A DNA stretch of 64,000 bases. Source: Thereva unica. Its lineage: Eukaryota; Arthropoda; Insecta; Diptera; Therevidae. A program made the translations under genes and the position numbers. Shown piece after piece: positions 54,641-64,000 of this stretch; position 1 is the first letter of the stretch; the number at the start of each line of letters is the position of its first letter. The notes below the pieces were generated by a model. The model was not told the origin of the DNA. It did not search any database and saw only the letters and a program-made list of their open reading frames with translations. The stretch spans positions 49,762,953-49,826,952 of the forward strand of contig OX465283.1 in the NCBI GenBank assembly GCA_949987705.1. The letters run 5' to 3'.

Positions 54641-56705
54641 AGAGATTCGACTCGATCACCTCAACCCCCCCCCCCCTAACCCTTCACGTTATTTATGGAC
54701 GACCCCTTATCTATTCGATATGCCTTGACATTTTAATACACCTTTCGATATGCCTTGACTCTTTAATACACCCATAGTTCCAGGACACGATAAAAAATTT
54801 CAAATTTTAAAAATGATGTAGATGTAGATGTTTTTATCCTTTATTTCAAAAAAGAAATGCGAAGAAAACCAAGCACAATGAAACTATTAAATGTTAGCAA
54901 ACTCCTATGAAAAAAGCAACTTACAAAATCGATTTCTCTATGACTTCTACATTGTAAATTCAAATTTTATGTAAACTTTATTTAATTTCAGAAGGACGTA
55001 CCTAATATGTTTATACGAGCAATAAACCCTTCACATTGTCAGCCCTCAACTCAGGTATTGTCGAGTGAAAGACATTTTTTCAATTCCACTCAATGTTCAT
55101 TTTATTTCCACTACTGACTATATGCGACCCATATCTTCGCGCTTCATCAACTATTTCTAGCATTTTTTTCAACTTCAAGCAACGCCAATACCCATTCCCC
55201 GATCCTATATAGTTCATAGCTGTTGCTCCTGGTATGTTGCCCCACTCGTCCTAGGTTATCAAACCTTATTCAAGGGTTCTGTTGGGTTTTTGTAAAAATG
55301 AGGGTTTTTTGAGGACATTAACCTGACGCCGAACCCTTACCTCAAGGACCAGTCTATAGAATTTTATGCCACAGAAGGGATGACATGACTATACCCTCAA
55401 CTGGATGGTAGTTTAACGTCACTTCAGATGACCTATAAATTATCACACAAAAAAGGGAGAAAGTTTTGATAAAAATCTGAAATTTTATTGGACGTTTGTT
55501 CAAATACATAGAGTCTCCCAAACCACCAGCTTCTTGACAGTACAATGTAAACGAAGAGATGCTTAATTTCCGCGATTCGAATTCTGCAGAGCTTAAATCT
55601 AGCGTGGTTTTCATTTATATGCAAATTAAATTTACAATGAAAACTAAGGAGCGACATCCTTAGTCCTGCTCAACTTACTCCTACTTGTAGCAGGATCCTC
55701 AAGGCACTTAAGCCTACGAAAAAACGGATCCAGGCAAATTTGAGACCGGCTCCATTTATTAAAAACGTCCTTGGTAATCACTAAATCACGGCATTTCCAC
55801 AGACTCTTGCCAAAAAGGAAAAATTGATTAATGGCTCCACCGAGCAGTCGAAATTGTTGTAATTTCCCAATCTCTGATACAGATAACTGCGGAAAGGTAG
55901 GATTACATGAAAAGTAACCGTTGATGTGGAGTTTAACCTTTTATTAATGACACAAAATTAGGTGCAGCTTAGCAAGATGATAAAATGCGAAGACATTGAG
56001 TATCGGTTTAATCTACTTTGATCGTGTCTTATTAGTGGCAGTATTTGAATCCAATCAATTTCGGAGAGACTTCGCCCACTTTTCAAGGTGAAAGATAATT
56101 TTTTTTTTGTTTCTGTTCTCTTAAATGCGATTAATCTAGTTAATTGCTGACATGATAAATCAGTCAGTGGGACATTACAGTTACTGATGACTGTTTTTGG
56201 GAAATGTGTTTACTCATTGTCGTGCGGAGTATTAATGTTTAATAATTTGTTAGTAATTACTGAAGTGAGCACATTCATTGCTGAAAGGTCTTAGTGAAGT
56301 GTTGTAACCGGATGTGATAATTTTGAAATTTCGAATAAAATTTTTGAATTTTCTAGGAAAATAATTAAACTATGAGCAACCAAAATGTTTAAAGTTACGT
56401 TTAGTCAATTTCTGTGATTTTAAACAGAATCATATATTCACGTCTGAACATAAAATGGTTCGTATTTCCTATATAAATTTCCCACCCCAACCGACCAGTT
56501 CAAGAAAAGAAAAGGCTCTGGGATTATCTGAAAACCAAATAGTACGGGCTTAATGGTCTTTTTTTTAAATCGGGCAACACTAAGATGATCTCTTTTTGCA
56601 ACAAAAACGTGAAATATATAACTATATCAACATCACGAAGGAATATGTTTCTTCATTCCAAATTCTAGCATAGTCGCCTTCATAGCGTTCAAGCGGTCCC
56701 ATATG
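54641..56705. other. 2 kb without recognised elements
   Basis: AT-rich; no recognised frame, SINE or inverted ends. A short direct repeat with CCTTGA at 54717 and 54756 (TTCGATATGCCTTGAC) is noted. Confidence 0.5.
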
Positions 56706-56709
56706 AGTC

Positions 56710-57310
56710 CACATTGAAGAGTGTCTCATTTGATTATTCAGTTCAATGGCACTACAGCCCAAATCGAACCTTGGCCTCTTCAGTTTTCTTCTTCAACTTT
56801 CCAATTTCGTACGCTCAAAAAGTGTGCAGGGTCTGTATTTACGGTTTCAAACCATCTTTTCCTTGGTCGTCCTGCTGCCCTATTACCGATTGTGATTCCC
56901 TTAACATATCTTCTTCGCTGCTCTGTCTTCCGGCATTTGCTCTACATGTCGTGCCCATAGTAGTCCATTTTTTGATATAGTTGACGATGTCTATCTCTTT
57001 ATAGATATGGTATAGTTCGTCATTGTATCTGATTCTCCAGATACCGTTTACGATTAATGGGCCAATAATGCTCCTTAAGATTTTTCTGTCAAAAGGGCCT
57101 GATAAGCTCTCGACTTTTAGTTTCATGGTCCACACCTCCGAGGCCAAAACAAGCCACAGGCCTTATAAGAGATTTGTATAGTTGTATTAAAGTTCTTTAA
57201 GCAGTGACTTCGACTTCCCTATAGTATTCTGCTTTTAACTTCATCCAGCTCTTCATTTGTTGACGACACTATTGTTCCAAGGTATTTAAAGCTTTTCACT
57301 ACCTACTATT
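56710..57310 (-). pseudogene. Group E C-terminal part, downstream piece
   Basis: The minus-strand frame 56839-57147 reads ASEVWTM, SGPFDRKILRSIIGPLIVNG and IWRIRYNDELYHIYKEIDIV, the post-RT domain of group E. Upstream frames near 57200-57300 give VKSFKYLGTIVSSTNEELDE, the thumb, which normally follows the block now found at 60573-60670. The CR1-like element lies between, so the two pieces are one split copy. Confidence 0.85.
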
Positions 57311-57467
57311 CGCACTTCTTAGCTGGGCCAAGAAAGATTTACCTACTCAGCACAACCAAGCGCTGAGATGAGGCTCACAACTAAGCATGCAAACATAAAA
57401 ATTAGTAAATAAAAACAAAAATCCAAATTAACATATAACCCACGCAAGCAACAGGAAACATAGATGG

Positions 57468-57766
57468 TCACGTGAGATTAAAAAGACTCCTTTTAAGGAC
57501 ATCTTTACTAATGCTCACGCTAAAGACATTAATATTATTGTTAACATTAATGAACATGCGGTTTACAGGTTCAAATCTGCCGTAATTCGTATTAGAGGAG
57601 TTGATTTGTAAAAGAGGTGGACCTCTCAGATTATAACGACTCTCTCTAAACGACGCACGGCGACCTAAAAAACCTGAGTCGACCTTTCCATTAAGTAGCT
57701 GATGAACAAATACAACATCGGCCACCTCTCGACGCTTGTGAAGAGAGTTTAAGTTGGGATTCATAT
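57468..57766 (-). pseudogene. CR1-like ORF2 C-terminus after a frameshift
   Basis: NPNLNSLHKRREVADVVFVH then QLLNGKVDSGFLG is the C-terminal domain of the RT protein, in a different frame from 57767-58722. The shift lies near 57760-57770. It ends normally at 57468. Confidence 0.8.
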
Positions 57767-60330
57767 GATGGAAGAACTATTGGGTTTTCCCAAGGAAGAT
57801 GATTCAGTGCGAATCGACTTCGTTGAACCGATTCAATAGTTCTAACATGCGAAGAATAGTGAGGAGACCAAACCTGGGAGGCATATTCAAGTAATGGTCT
57901 GACAAGAGAAATATATAAGTGTTTAGTAACCAACGGGTTATTAAATTCCTTGGACCACCTTTTTATAAAACCCAAGACTAAACTACCTCTGGAAGAGATA
58001 TAGTTGATGTGAGTGGAGAAATCCAGCTTACTATCAAACCTAATCCCGAGATCTTTAACCAAATTAACACGAGGGATACCCTCATCAGAAAAGGTGTAGT
58101 TAAAAATTATAGGATCACGTCTCCTACTAAAAGTCATGACTTCACATTTACCAATATTAAGAACCAGGTTGTTGTTAGCACACCAAGAGTAAAAGGTATC
58201 AAGGTCAATCTGCAGAAGTTTGCAATCCTCCATACTCTTTATGTGCCGATACAATTTGATGTCATCAGAGTAAATCAATATTCTACAGTGCCTTAGTAAG
58301 GGAACAATGTCATCAATTGATAAGATAAAGAGGAGAGGGCCAAGATGACTTCCTTGAGGGACACCGGATGTCGCTTCAATGGTTATTGATTTGGATCCAC
58401 GAAAAAGAACTTGGTAGGTCCGGTCAGTTAAGTAAGACTGGAACCATACTAGAAGGGCTTGCGGAAAGCCTAACATTCTTAATTTCAGAATAATAATGGA
58501 ATGGGAGAGCTTGTTGAATGACTTACTAAAATCAGTGTAAACACAATCAGTTTGACAACCGGAAACGAAGCCTTCGACAGCATGAGCAGTGAACTCAAGA
58601 AGATTGGTGGTTGTGGAATGAGCTGCAAGAAAACCATGTTGATTCGTTGAGACCAGCCTCTTGCAGATAGGAACGAGTGTAGAATAGATAATTGATTCAA
58701 AAAGTTTGGGTATAGCAAACAACTTAGCAACTGGCCTATAATTCGATATTTCACTCTTGCAACCACTTTAGTGAATAGGAATTATGAACGAATTCTTCCA
58801 CAGAGTGGGGAAGTACCCTTTATCCAGGGATTTTAGAAAAAGGATTTTCAGTGGAGACTGGAGAACCTCCACACAGGCCTTAAGGACAGCAGGAGGAATA
58901 CCGTCGGGGCCAGGAGTAAAGTCAAATGGAAGATCGTCAATATGTTTCACGATATCGACAATGGTAATTGAGAGAGATAAAAAATGAGCCTCTCGGTTGG
59001 GAATAATGTGACGAAAATTATTGTCGTCAGGCTGAAAGTCTGCAGATGAGAAAGATTGATGAAAGAATGACGCAAACATGTTGCAATTCGCGGGCGACTC
59101 ACAGCTAGACCAGTTCTTGTGCTGCATAGTATTAGGGTAATTATCAACTTTTTTCTTCGAGTTGATAAATTTGAAGAAGTTTCTGGAATCAGTAAATACT
59201 TTATTACTCATACTGCTGAGATATTCACGATACAGAGTAAAAGAGAGTGAACGAAATTGGTTATAGTAAATAATAAATGAATTGAGACTCGGAGAGTCCT
59301 TTCTCTTTAAATAAGTTTTCCAGAGCCTATTCTTTCGATTTTTCAAATGCTTGAGTTCACTATTGAACCAAGGAGGAAAAGAACTGGCTAATTTTTGAGG
59401 CTCGAAGGGAACGCAAGAAACGAGGGCTTCGTATAGTACGCCATAAAACCGTGCTACATCGACATCCAACTCGTTTGCGGAAAGCAAGTTGTTGAAATCA
59501 ACCATGGCAAGTTTAGATGACAGCTCATTAAAGTTAGCCTTTTTAAAGTTAAAGGAATAAGTTACCCCCTCCGGATAAGGAGTATTAACTGAATTGAAAC
59601 AGTAATTGAGCAAGATAGGAGGGTGGTAATTGTCAACTGTGGACATGACTATTGGACTGGGTTCAACAGTCATGTTGACTGAGTCAGTAAAGAATATAAG
59701 ATCCAACTGCCTTCCTAATACATTAGTCACACCGCTCATTTGACTCAAGCCAAGTGAGAATAAGGAATCGAGAAAACACGATTCCTTAGAATTAAGGCTG
59801 CCTTCAGGAAGGTAGTTGTCGTCATCGTCGTTGGGTAAATTAAAATCGCCTAGAAGAAGTAGCTCATCATTAGTGTTCATCAAGGTCAGAATGTGGTCAA
59901 CACATAAGATGAGAATATCATAGAGGTTATTACCTCCATCGTCAAGTGTGCTTAACATATCTGGTGGGATATAGCAGCACAGCAGGAAGAGATTCATTTT
60001 AGAAAGGGAGATTTTAAGAGCAACAAGCTCGACGTCAAGGTCGTTAGAGAAGCTAGGAAGCCAAATTGGGGTGCAATTAAGATGGCTTCTACAAGCAACA
60101 AGTACGCCACCCCCACGAGCTTCCGAGTCAGTGTGACGGTCCCTCCGAAAGATTTGGTAGGAGGAATCGAAAAGTTCAGCATTGAGAATGCCCACATGGA
60201 GCCAGGTTTCAGAGAATGCTATGACATCTAGGCCACTAGCAATCGATGCCTGAAGGATATCTTTAGTTTTAGACCTGGTCCCCCTTACATTCTGGTAGTA
60301 GAGGGAAAGCGTCTCGAGTTTTTTTATATC
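57767..60330 (-). pseudogene. CR1-like ORF2: endonuclease and RT with one stop
   Basis: From 60330 down: endonuclease start LSLYYQNVRGTRSKTKDILQ, SETWLH, GDFNLPNDDDDN (catalytic N), and a degraded last block (VDNYHPPI where S-D-H is usual); linker PWFNSELKHLKNRKNRLWKT; RT fingers FTPGPDGIPPAVLKA; a single TAA at about 58768 after FIIPIH, in place of an expected lysine, with the same frame open on both sides; VYTDFSKSFNKLSH (D present); GVPQGSHLGPLLFILSIDDI; catalytic box YSDD near 58290; thumb VKDLGIRFDSKLDFSTHINY; RPLLEYASQVWSPHYSSH. A functional ORF2 of this type is about 900 residues. Inactivated by one stop and one frameshift. Confidence 0.88.
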
Positions 60331-60572
60331 TGAGTAGCACCCGAAGTTGAAGTTGAAGCATTTGCATGATGAGATCTATTACGAGTGCGCGGAACGAAAC
60401 GCTTGGAAAGAGCCCCAGCAGGCCAGAAACTAGGGTCTAAGAGAATCTCGGCAGTAGCAGGCGGTGCAGACAAAATAAAAGATGCAACTGGCTTGAAAGC
60501 CTTGCTAACCCTTCTACAACGAACTGTCCCGGGGTCTATAGATTTTTTCCTCAAATATTCACAGATAGACTC
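60324..60572 (-). pseudogene. CR1-like ORF1 C-terminal fragment, fused in frame to group E
   Basis: The 116-codon frame 60324-60674 is a chimera: its first ~35 residues (MGLTINQDKTKAIMQTRSKR...) are group E RT sequence, and from about 60572 it becomes SICEYLRKKSIDPGTVRC and ILLDPSFWPAGALSKRFVPR, which resembles the C-terminal part of ORF1 nucleic-acid-binding proteins of jockey/CR1 elements. Ends at a normal-looking stop just before ORF2. The fusion is an insertion accident. Confidence 0.7.
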
Positions 60573-61370
60573 CGTCTTGTAGCTATCTATCGTGAAGTTG
60601 GTCCTTAGGTGTGTCCTTTTTGATCTAGTCTGCATTATTGCTTTAGTTTTGTCTTGATTAATGGTTAAACCCATTTTTTTAGCGGCTTGTCTAGACTTAT
60701 GTAGTATTCCTTTGCTCCTAATTGTGATCTACTTACTATGTTCAGATCATCAGCGTAACCCAATATTTGCACCGACTTGTTCATTAATGTTCCATTCCTG
60801 TCTAATGCTGTTCTTCTGATGATAGCTTCTACGGCTAGGTTGAAACCCTTACCTGAGCTATTGTATCTGTTATGGTTACTTTTATTAGCTTCACTAATTT
60901 TTCAGGTTGTCAATAAGCCTTTCCCTAGATATTGAGTCATAAGCCTGCTTTAGGGAGAATTATTGGTCTGTTGTAGACATTTTCTTACGAAAACCGCTTG
61001 GCATTCACCCAGTATTTCCTCAGCAATAGGTTCTACCGTGTCTTTTAGGATATTGGTGAATACTTTGTAACCTGAGCTCAGTAGTTTCTGAATCGGTCGC
61101 GCTCTTGTGCACTTCTTGCAGTCTTGTGGTAGCGAATTCTAATCCCATATCCTACATATCAGAGCATTTTGGTTAAGGAGGTCTTCAAGGAAGTTTTTCC
61201 ATTTATTTTGGACTTCCGTTGGGCTACTAATAGTACCGCCCTTGTCGTCTCTGCACCTACTAGTTCTGGGTTTAAATTTGTCAGTAATCTACCTTATATC
61301 CTTACACGCTTGAAAATTCAACGCAAAAAAAACGCACGAAAGGAGATAAAACTCCAGATATGCTAAAAAT
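60573..61370 (-). pseudogene. Group E RT, upstream piece
   Basis: Minus-strand words, from 61270: finger-region words with IAEEILGECQ (61060), a degraded region for the first acid, catalytic area near 60770 (words of a YADD-type block are damaged: the plus strand reads ATCATCAGCGTAACCCAA, giving GYADD), then MGLTINQDKTKAIMQTRSKR at 60674. Continues at 57310 beyond the CR1-like insertion. Confidence 0.75.
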
Positions 61371-61599
61371 TGGTCCACAGCTTCCTTGTGACTTTTAAAG
61401 AAAACAATTTCGGAATCACAAAAAAGAACCTGGCCGCCGGAGATATCGCGTTTTCTCCAAATTTTCCTTGTATCTCGGTTACTATAGGCCAAAATAAATT
61501 TCAAGAATTGAATATTGCTATCTCATCTAGATAGTGCTTGTAATCACGTATCGATACCGGAGTAAGATAGTTTGCTGGGTTAATTTTCTTCAACGTTAG
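61371..61599. other. Short stretch, nothing recognised
   Basis: Between the group E copy and the dispersed repeat; no features seen. Confidence 0.4.
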
Positions 61600-62060
61600 C
61601 TAGAGCTATCCAGGCTCCCGCTACAGACATGAAAATCTAAAAATGCGCCCGCGAGAAGAATGCGCGCTCTCGCAACAGTCATGGGCATCATAATGTACCC
61701 GAATCGGCATAAGCCATTCCAACTGCGAGTGTTCTTTTACCAGGCAGCCCCCCAACTTAGTACTAATCATGGTACAATAATACAAGGTAGGCTCGCAAGA
61801 AAAAGCTCTGTTTCCATCTTGAAAAGCTTCTACCATTTTATATGAGAAAAGATCTGAGTGACGTCACGAGAAAGCTTTTTCCTTTGTGAACTAAGATCTG
61901 AGTGACGTCACGGGGCCCTTATGAGCTTACCTTGTAATTATTGTACCATGGTACTAACTATGCCAAATGCTGCTTGACCTACCCAATCGAACGGGAAGCT
62001 TTCTACTGAGGGTGCTAATGGCACCCTATATCGTCACCAAGATATTTGCTCGTTTCTATT
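61600..62060 (+). repeat. Dispersed repeat shared with 24960-25200
   Basis: Relative of the repeat at 24960-25200, interrupted by a P-like MITE at 61768-61950. Shared words include CAGCCCCCCAACTTAG, GCTTGACCTACCC and GGGTGCTAATGGCACCCT. No recognised protein. Confidence 0.6.
61768..61950. mobile_element. 183 bp P-like MITE
   Basis: Ends CATGGTACAATAATACAAGG and its near complement (ATTATTGTACCATG) form inverted repeats of ~27 bp. Flanks GTACTAAT (61760-61767) and GTACTAAC (61951-61958) are an 8 bp duplication with one change. CATG at the tip, AAGGTA ten bases further in, and 8 bp duplications are features of P-superfamily elements. The interior has two copies of AGATCTGAGTGACGTCACG. It shares TGACGTCACG-GGGCCC with the MITE at 39287-39492. 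No transposase. Confidence 0.85.
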
Positions 62061-64000
62061 TCCTATACAATTTTTTAAAGAAAAAGTGTGAGCGTACCGT
62101 GCCTCATTTGGGTGCCATACAGAAGTGACTCGGGTAACAGATAGATCTCTATCAAGAATTTTTAAAATCTACTTTTTTGGAGTCGCCTTTTTACTACCAC
62201 AAAAATTAGCTCTTCAGTTAACGTTGACATTAATACGCTTCGATTGGCACCTTTAACGAAGTGGGTATCATTTTTTCCGACTTCTGATGAAAGATAGTGT
62301 CTAAAAATATTGTGAATATTCTCTTCTCTATTGGTAAGTTAAAAAGGAACACTACGCTATTAAAGAATATTTTTGTAGATTTTTTATTTTTAAAATCTTT
62401 AAAGGTAATGATTCTCAATTCAAAATAATTCTGATATTTCGTTTTAATAAAGAAAGCTCTGTAGTATGTAATATGTGCTCCCTTTATTCGGATATATCAG
62501 TATAAATCCTCCAGTACATGGCATTACTTGTTTCCCCTGCAAGAATGAAGCCTAATTATTCTAACATTGTCTTTTTATTTCCTCCCCTTTTTGAAAGACC
62601 TGCGCCAAATCGATATCAATGAATAAATCTAATTTATTACTCCTAATGGTAAATTGATCCAAGCCAGTCTTTGTCAGGATTGAAGTTTCGGTTAGAAAAT
62701 TTCATTTCCACGGTGCTCGTTTTCTGTATTTATATTTGCACCTTCTTCCCTTCGAGGGACCCTATTCATTCTTTTGTGCACGATTCTCGTACATGAAGGT
62801 GTTTTCTACATCATCGAAATACTCGCAACATTATGGGGCTGTCGTCGTGATGAAATCTCAAGAGATGGGTGTGAATTTGAAGTTACGAAGTGTATCAAAA
62901 ACTTTTTTCTTGTGCCACAATCTCAACTATAGTCAAGCAGTCTTTTTACATTTTTTTTTTAAATTATCACCAACATCCATCACTCATAAAAAATAATTAC
63001 GACAAAATTCTAAATCCAGAAGAAAAAACTCCTCGAGTGTCTGTTGACCCAATTCAATACAGGCTCTTTCATATCATAACGAACATCCATTTCCACAGAT
63101 CATTTTGCCTGCAGGGCTTTGGGTAGTCTGCACAGGAGATAGAGCATCAACGCAAACCATTCAAAACGCAAAACTTCCGCCCTAAATCCTTATCACAAGC
63201 GAATTTAAAAGGACAACGACGTATTGAGGCACAGAGGAACCACTCTCCACGCTCCTCCATTTAATGAATCGTCACTGCATTGAATCCGGCTTGTAGAAGT
63301 AATTTTGATGGAATTATTTTTTTTTTTTGTAAATCTCACCAACGTCTTCTGTTGAATGGAATTAATCTGACTCTAATGACTCCTGCAGTGGCAGTAAAAA
63401 GATTCGTCCCATGGCGTGCAGTAATAAGTACGTGAAATTAATCGCAATGGGCCAAGGCCTGAAATTTGATATAATCGCAGTGGAACGAGTCTGGGCAAAC
63501 CGCATGCCATGGGGGTTATAAATCGTCGAGGAAAGTCAATGGAGCCGCGGATCAATGCCCGGATCAGATGGGATTCACCAATTTGACTGGAATCTGGAAT
63601 TGCTACACACCGAGGCAGTCGGCTTCAAATTAAAACAATTTAGAACTCTCCTCTGGGATTGTCAGGCACTTGATTCGATTTGCCGATTTCGATTGGTTCA
63701 GTCATGCGAGCAGAATTCGGATGATTCGATGATATCAGTGGGCGGGCGCCCTTCGGCTGATGCTTGGAGTAATTTCCAACAACTGCAAATCTGTTCAGAT
63801 GAGCCCTAAGCCGGCTGACGATAATATTTGTGCTCCCAGTGATTACAGTCATTGCATGCCGAATGTCGGGAATGGGATGCACATCGAGCGATTGTTTTAT
63901 TGATACTCCAGATCAGCAGTGAGTCCTTGTTTTAATGAGATTCATTTCAATGTGCGAATTGCTGTCGGGGAAAATCCTGCTGAGACTTTCGCCGAGGATT
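62061..64000. other. 1.9 kb without recognised mobile elements
   Basis: 62061-63000 is AT-rich, 63100-64000 is nearer 45-48% GC and contains longer motif-free frames (63373-63882). No transposon protein, SINE or inverted ends. Possibly host intergenic or intronic DNA; no exon could be supported. Confidence 0.48.

Larger units (their letters stand above)
57311..60572 (-). mobile_element. CR1-like (group D) retrotransposon, 5'-truncated in ORF1
   Basis: 3.26 kb on the minus strand: C-terminal part of ORF1 (60572-60324), then ORF2 endonuclease and RT (about 60330-57468), then a 3' tail to about 57311. It splits a group E element. ORF2 carries a single in-frame stop and a frameshift, so it is close to intact compared with most elements here. 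The 3' tail (57311-57467) is AT-rich; I could not read a clear target duplication. Confidence 0.82.

Noticed and set aside
63513..63530. TATA-like word GGGGGTTATAAATCG as a promoter
   Set aside because: A lone TATA word without initiator, downstream gene or expression evidence is expected by chance in such sequence.

Overview
The window looks like repeat-dense arthropod, most probably insect, nuclear DNA. It is AT-rich, intron-like between repeats, and has no operons, ribosome binding sites or bacterial genes. The mix of transposable elements (jockey/LOA/CR1-type and RTE-type non-LTR retrotransposons, BEL/Pao, mariner, pogo/Tigger, hAT-like, P-like and Helitron elements, tRNA-derived SINEs, foldback elements) fits an insect, perhaps a fly; species cannot be named from the sequence. 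I found no host protein-coding gene that I can defend. Every recognisable coding stretch belongs to a mobile element, and all but one are broken.

Layout. 0-7 kb: two fragmentary non-LTR elements, the first split by a 1.5 kb near-perfect foldback (1676-3175), then a decayed CR1-like copy (4690-6240, minus). 7.5-14.5 kb: a 0.46 kb repeat lies in opposite orientations at 7487 and 14545; between them are a broken BEL/Pao pol (minus), a palindromic element, a fragment of a conserved uncharacterised protein family, a mariner remnant, an RT remnant and two nested miniature elements. 15.9-19.2 kb: a LOA/I-like element split by a 2.7 kb foldback whose arms are tandem ~440 bp units, itself hit by a SINE. 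19.9-21.9 kb: jockey-type RT remnant and a Helitron. 22-24.3 kb: no recognised repeat. 24.4-29.1 kb: RTE tail, a hAT-like element with an 8 bp target duplication and another element inside it, and RT remnants. 31-34 kb: RT fragments and a deleted pogo/Tigger transposase. 35-38.4 kb: two SINEs and an endonuclease fragment. 38.4-43.4 kb: a four-level nest (jockey/LOA-like element, TA-flanked element, RTE, 250 bp MITE) plus a P-like MITE. 44.7-46.4 kb: RNase H fragment split by a Helitron that holds a SINE. 48.7-54.3 kb: jockey-type remnants, the second split by a full-looking RTE-like element with one open frame of 998 codons and an 8 bp target duplication. 56.7-61.4 kb: an endonuclease-RT element split by a CR1-like element that has one stop and one frameshift. 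61.6-62.1 kb: a dispersed repeat carrying a second P-like MITE.

Read together, the region is a stack of insertions in which older elements serve as landing sites for younger ones. The nesting gives a relative order of insertions, and the uninterrupted relatives in the same window let several target-site duplications be read directly. For the non-LTR fragments I use letters to mark copies that look like one family: A (jockey/LOA-like), B (RTE-like), C (jockey/CR1 group, catalytic box FADD), D (CR1-like, box YSDD/YAED), E (endonuclease-RT with NYRGI and YADD boxes), F (RNase H-bearing LOA/I/R1-like). These letters are mine, not database names.
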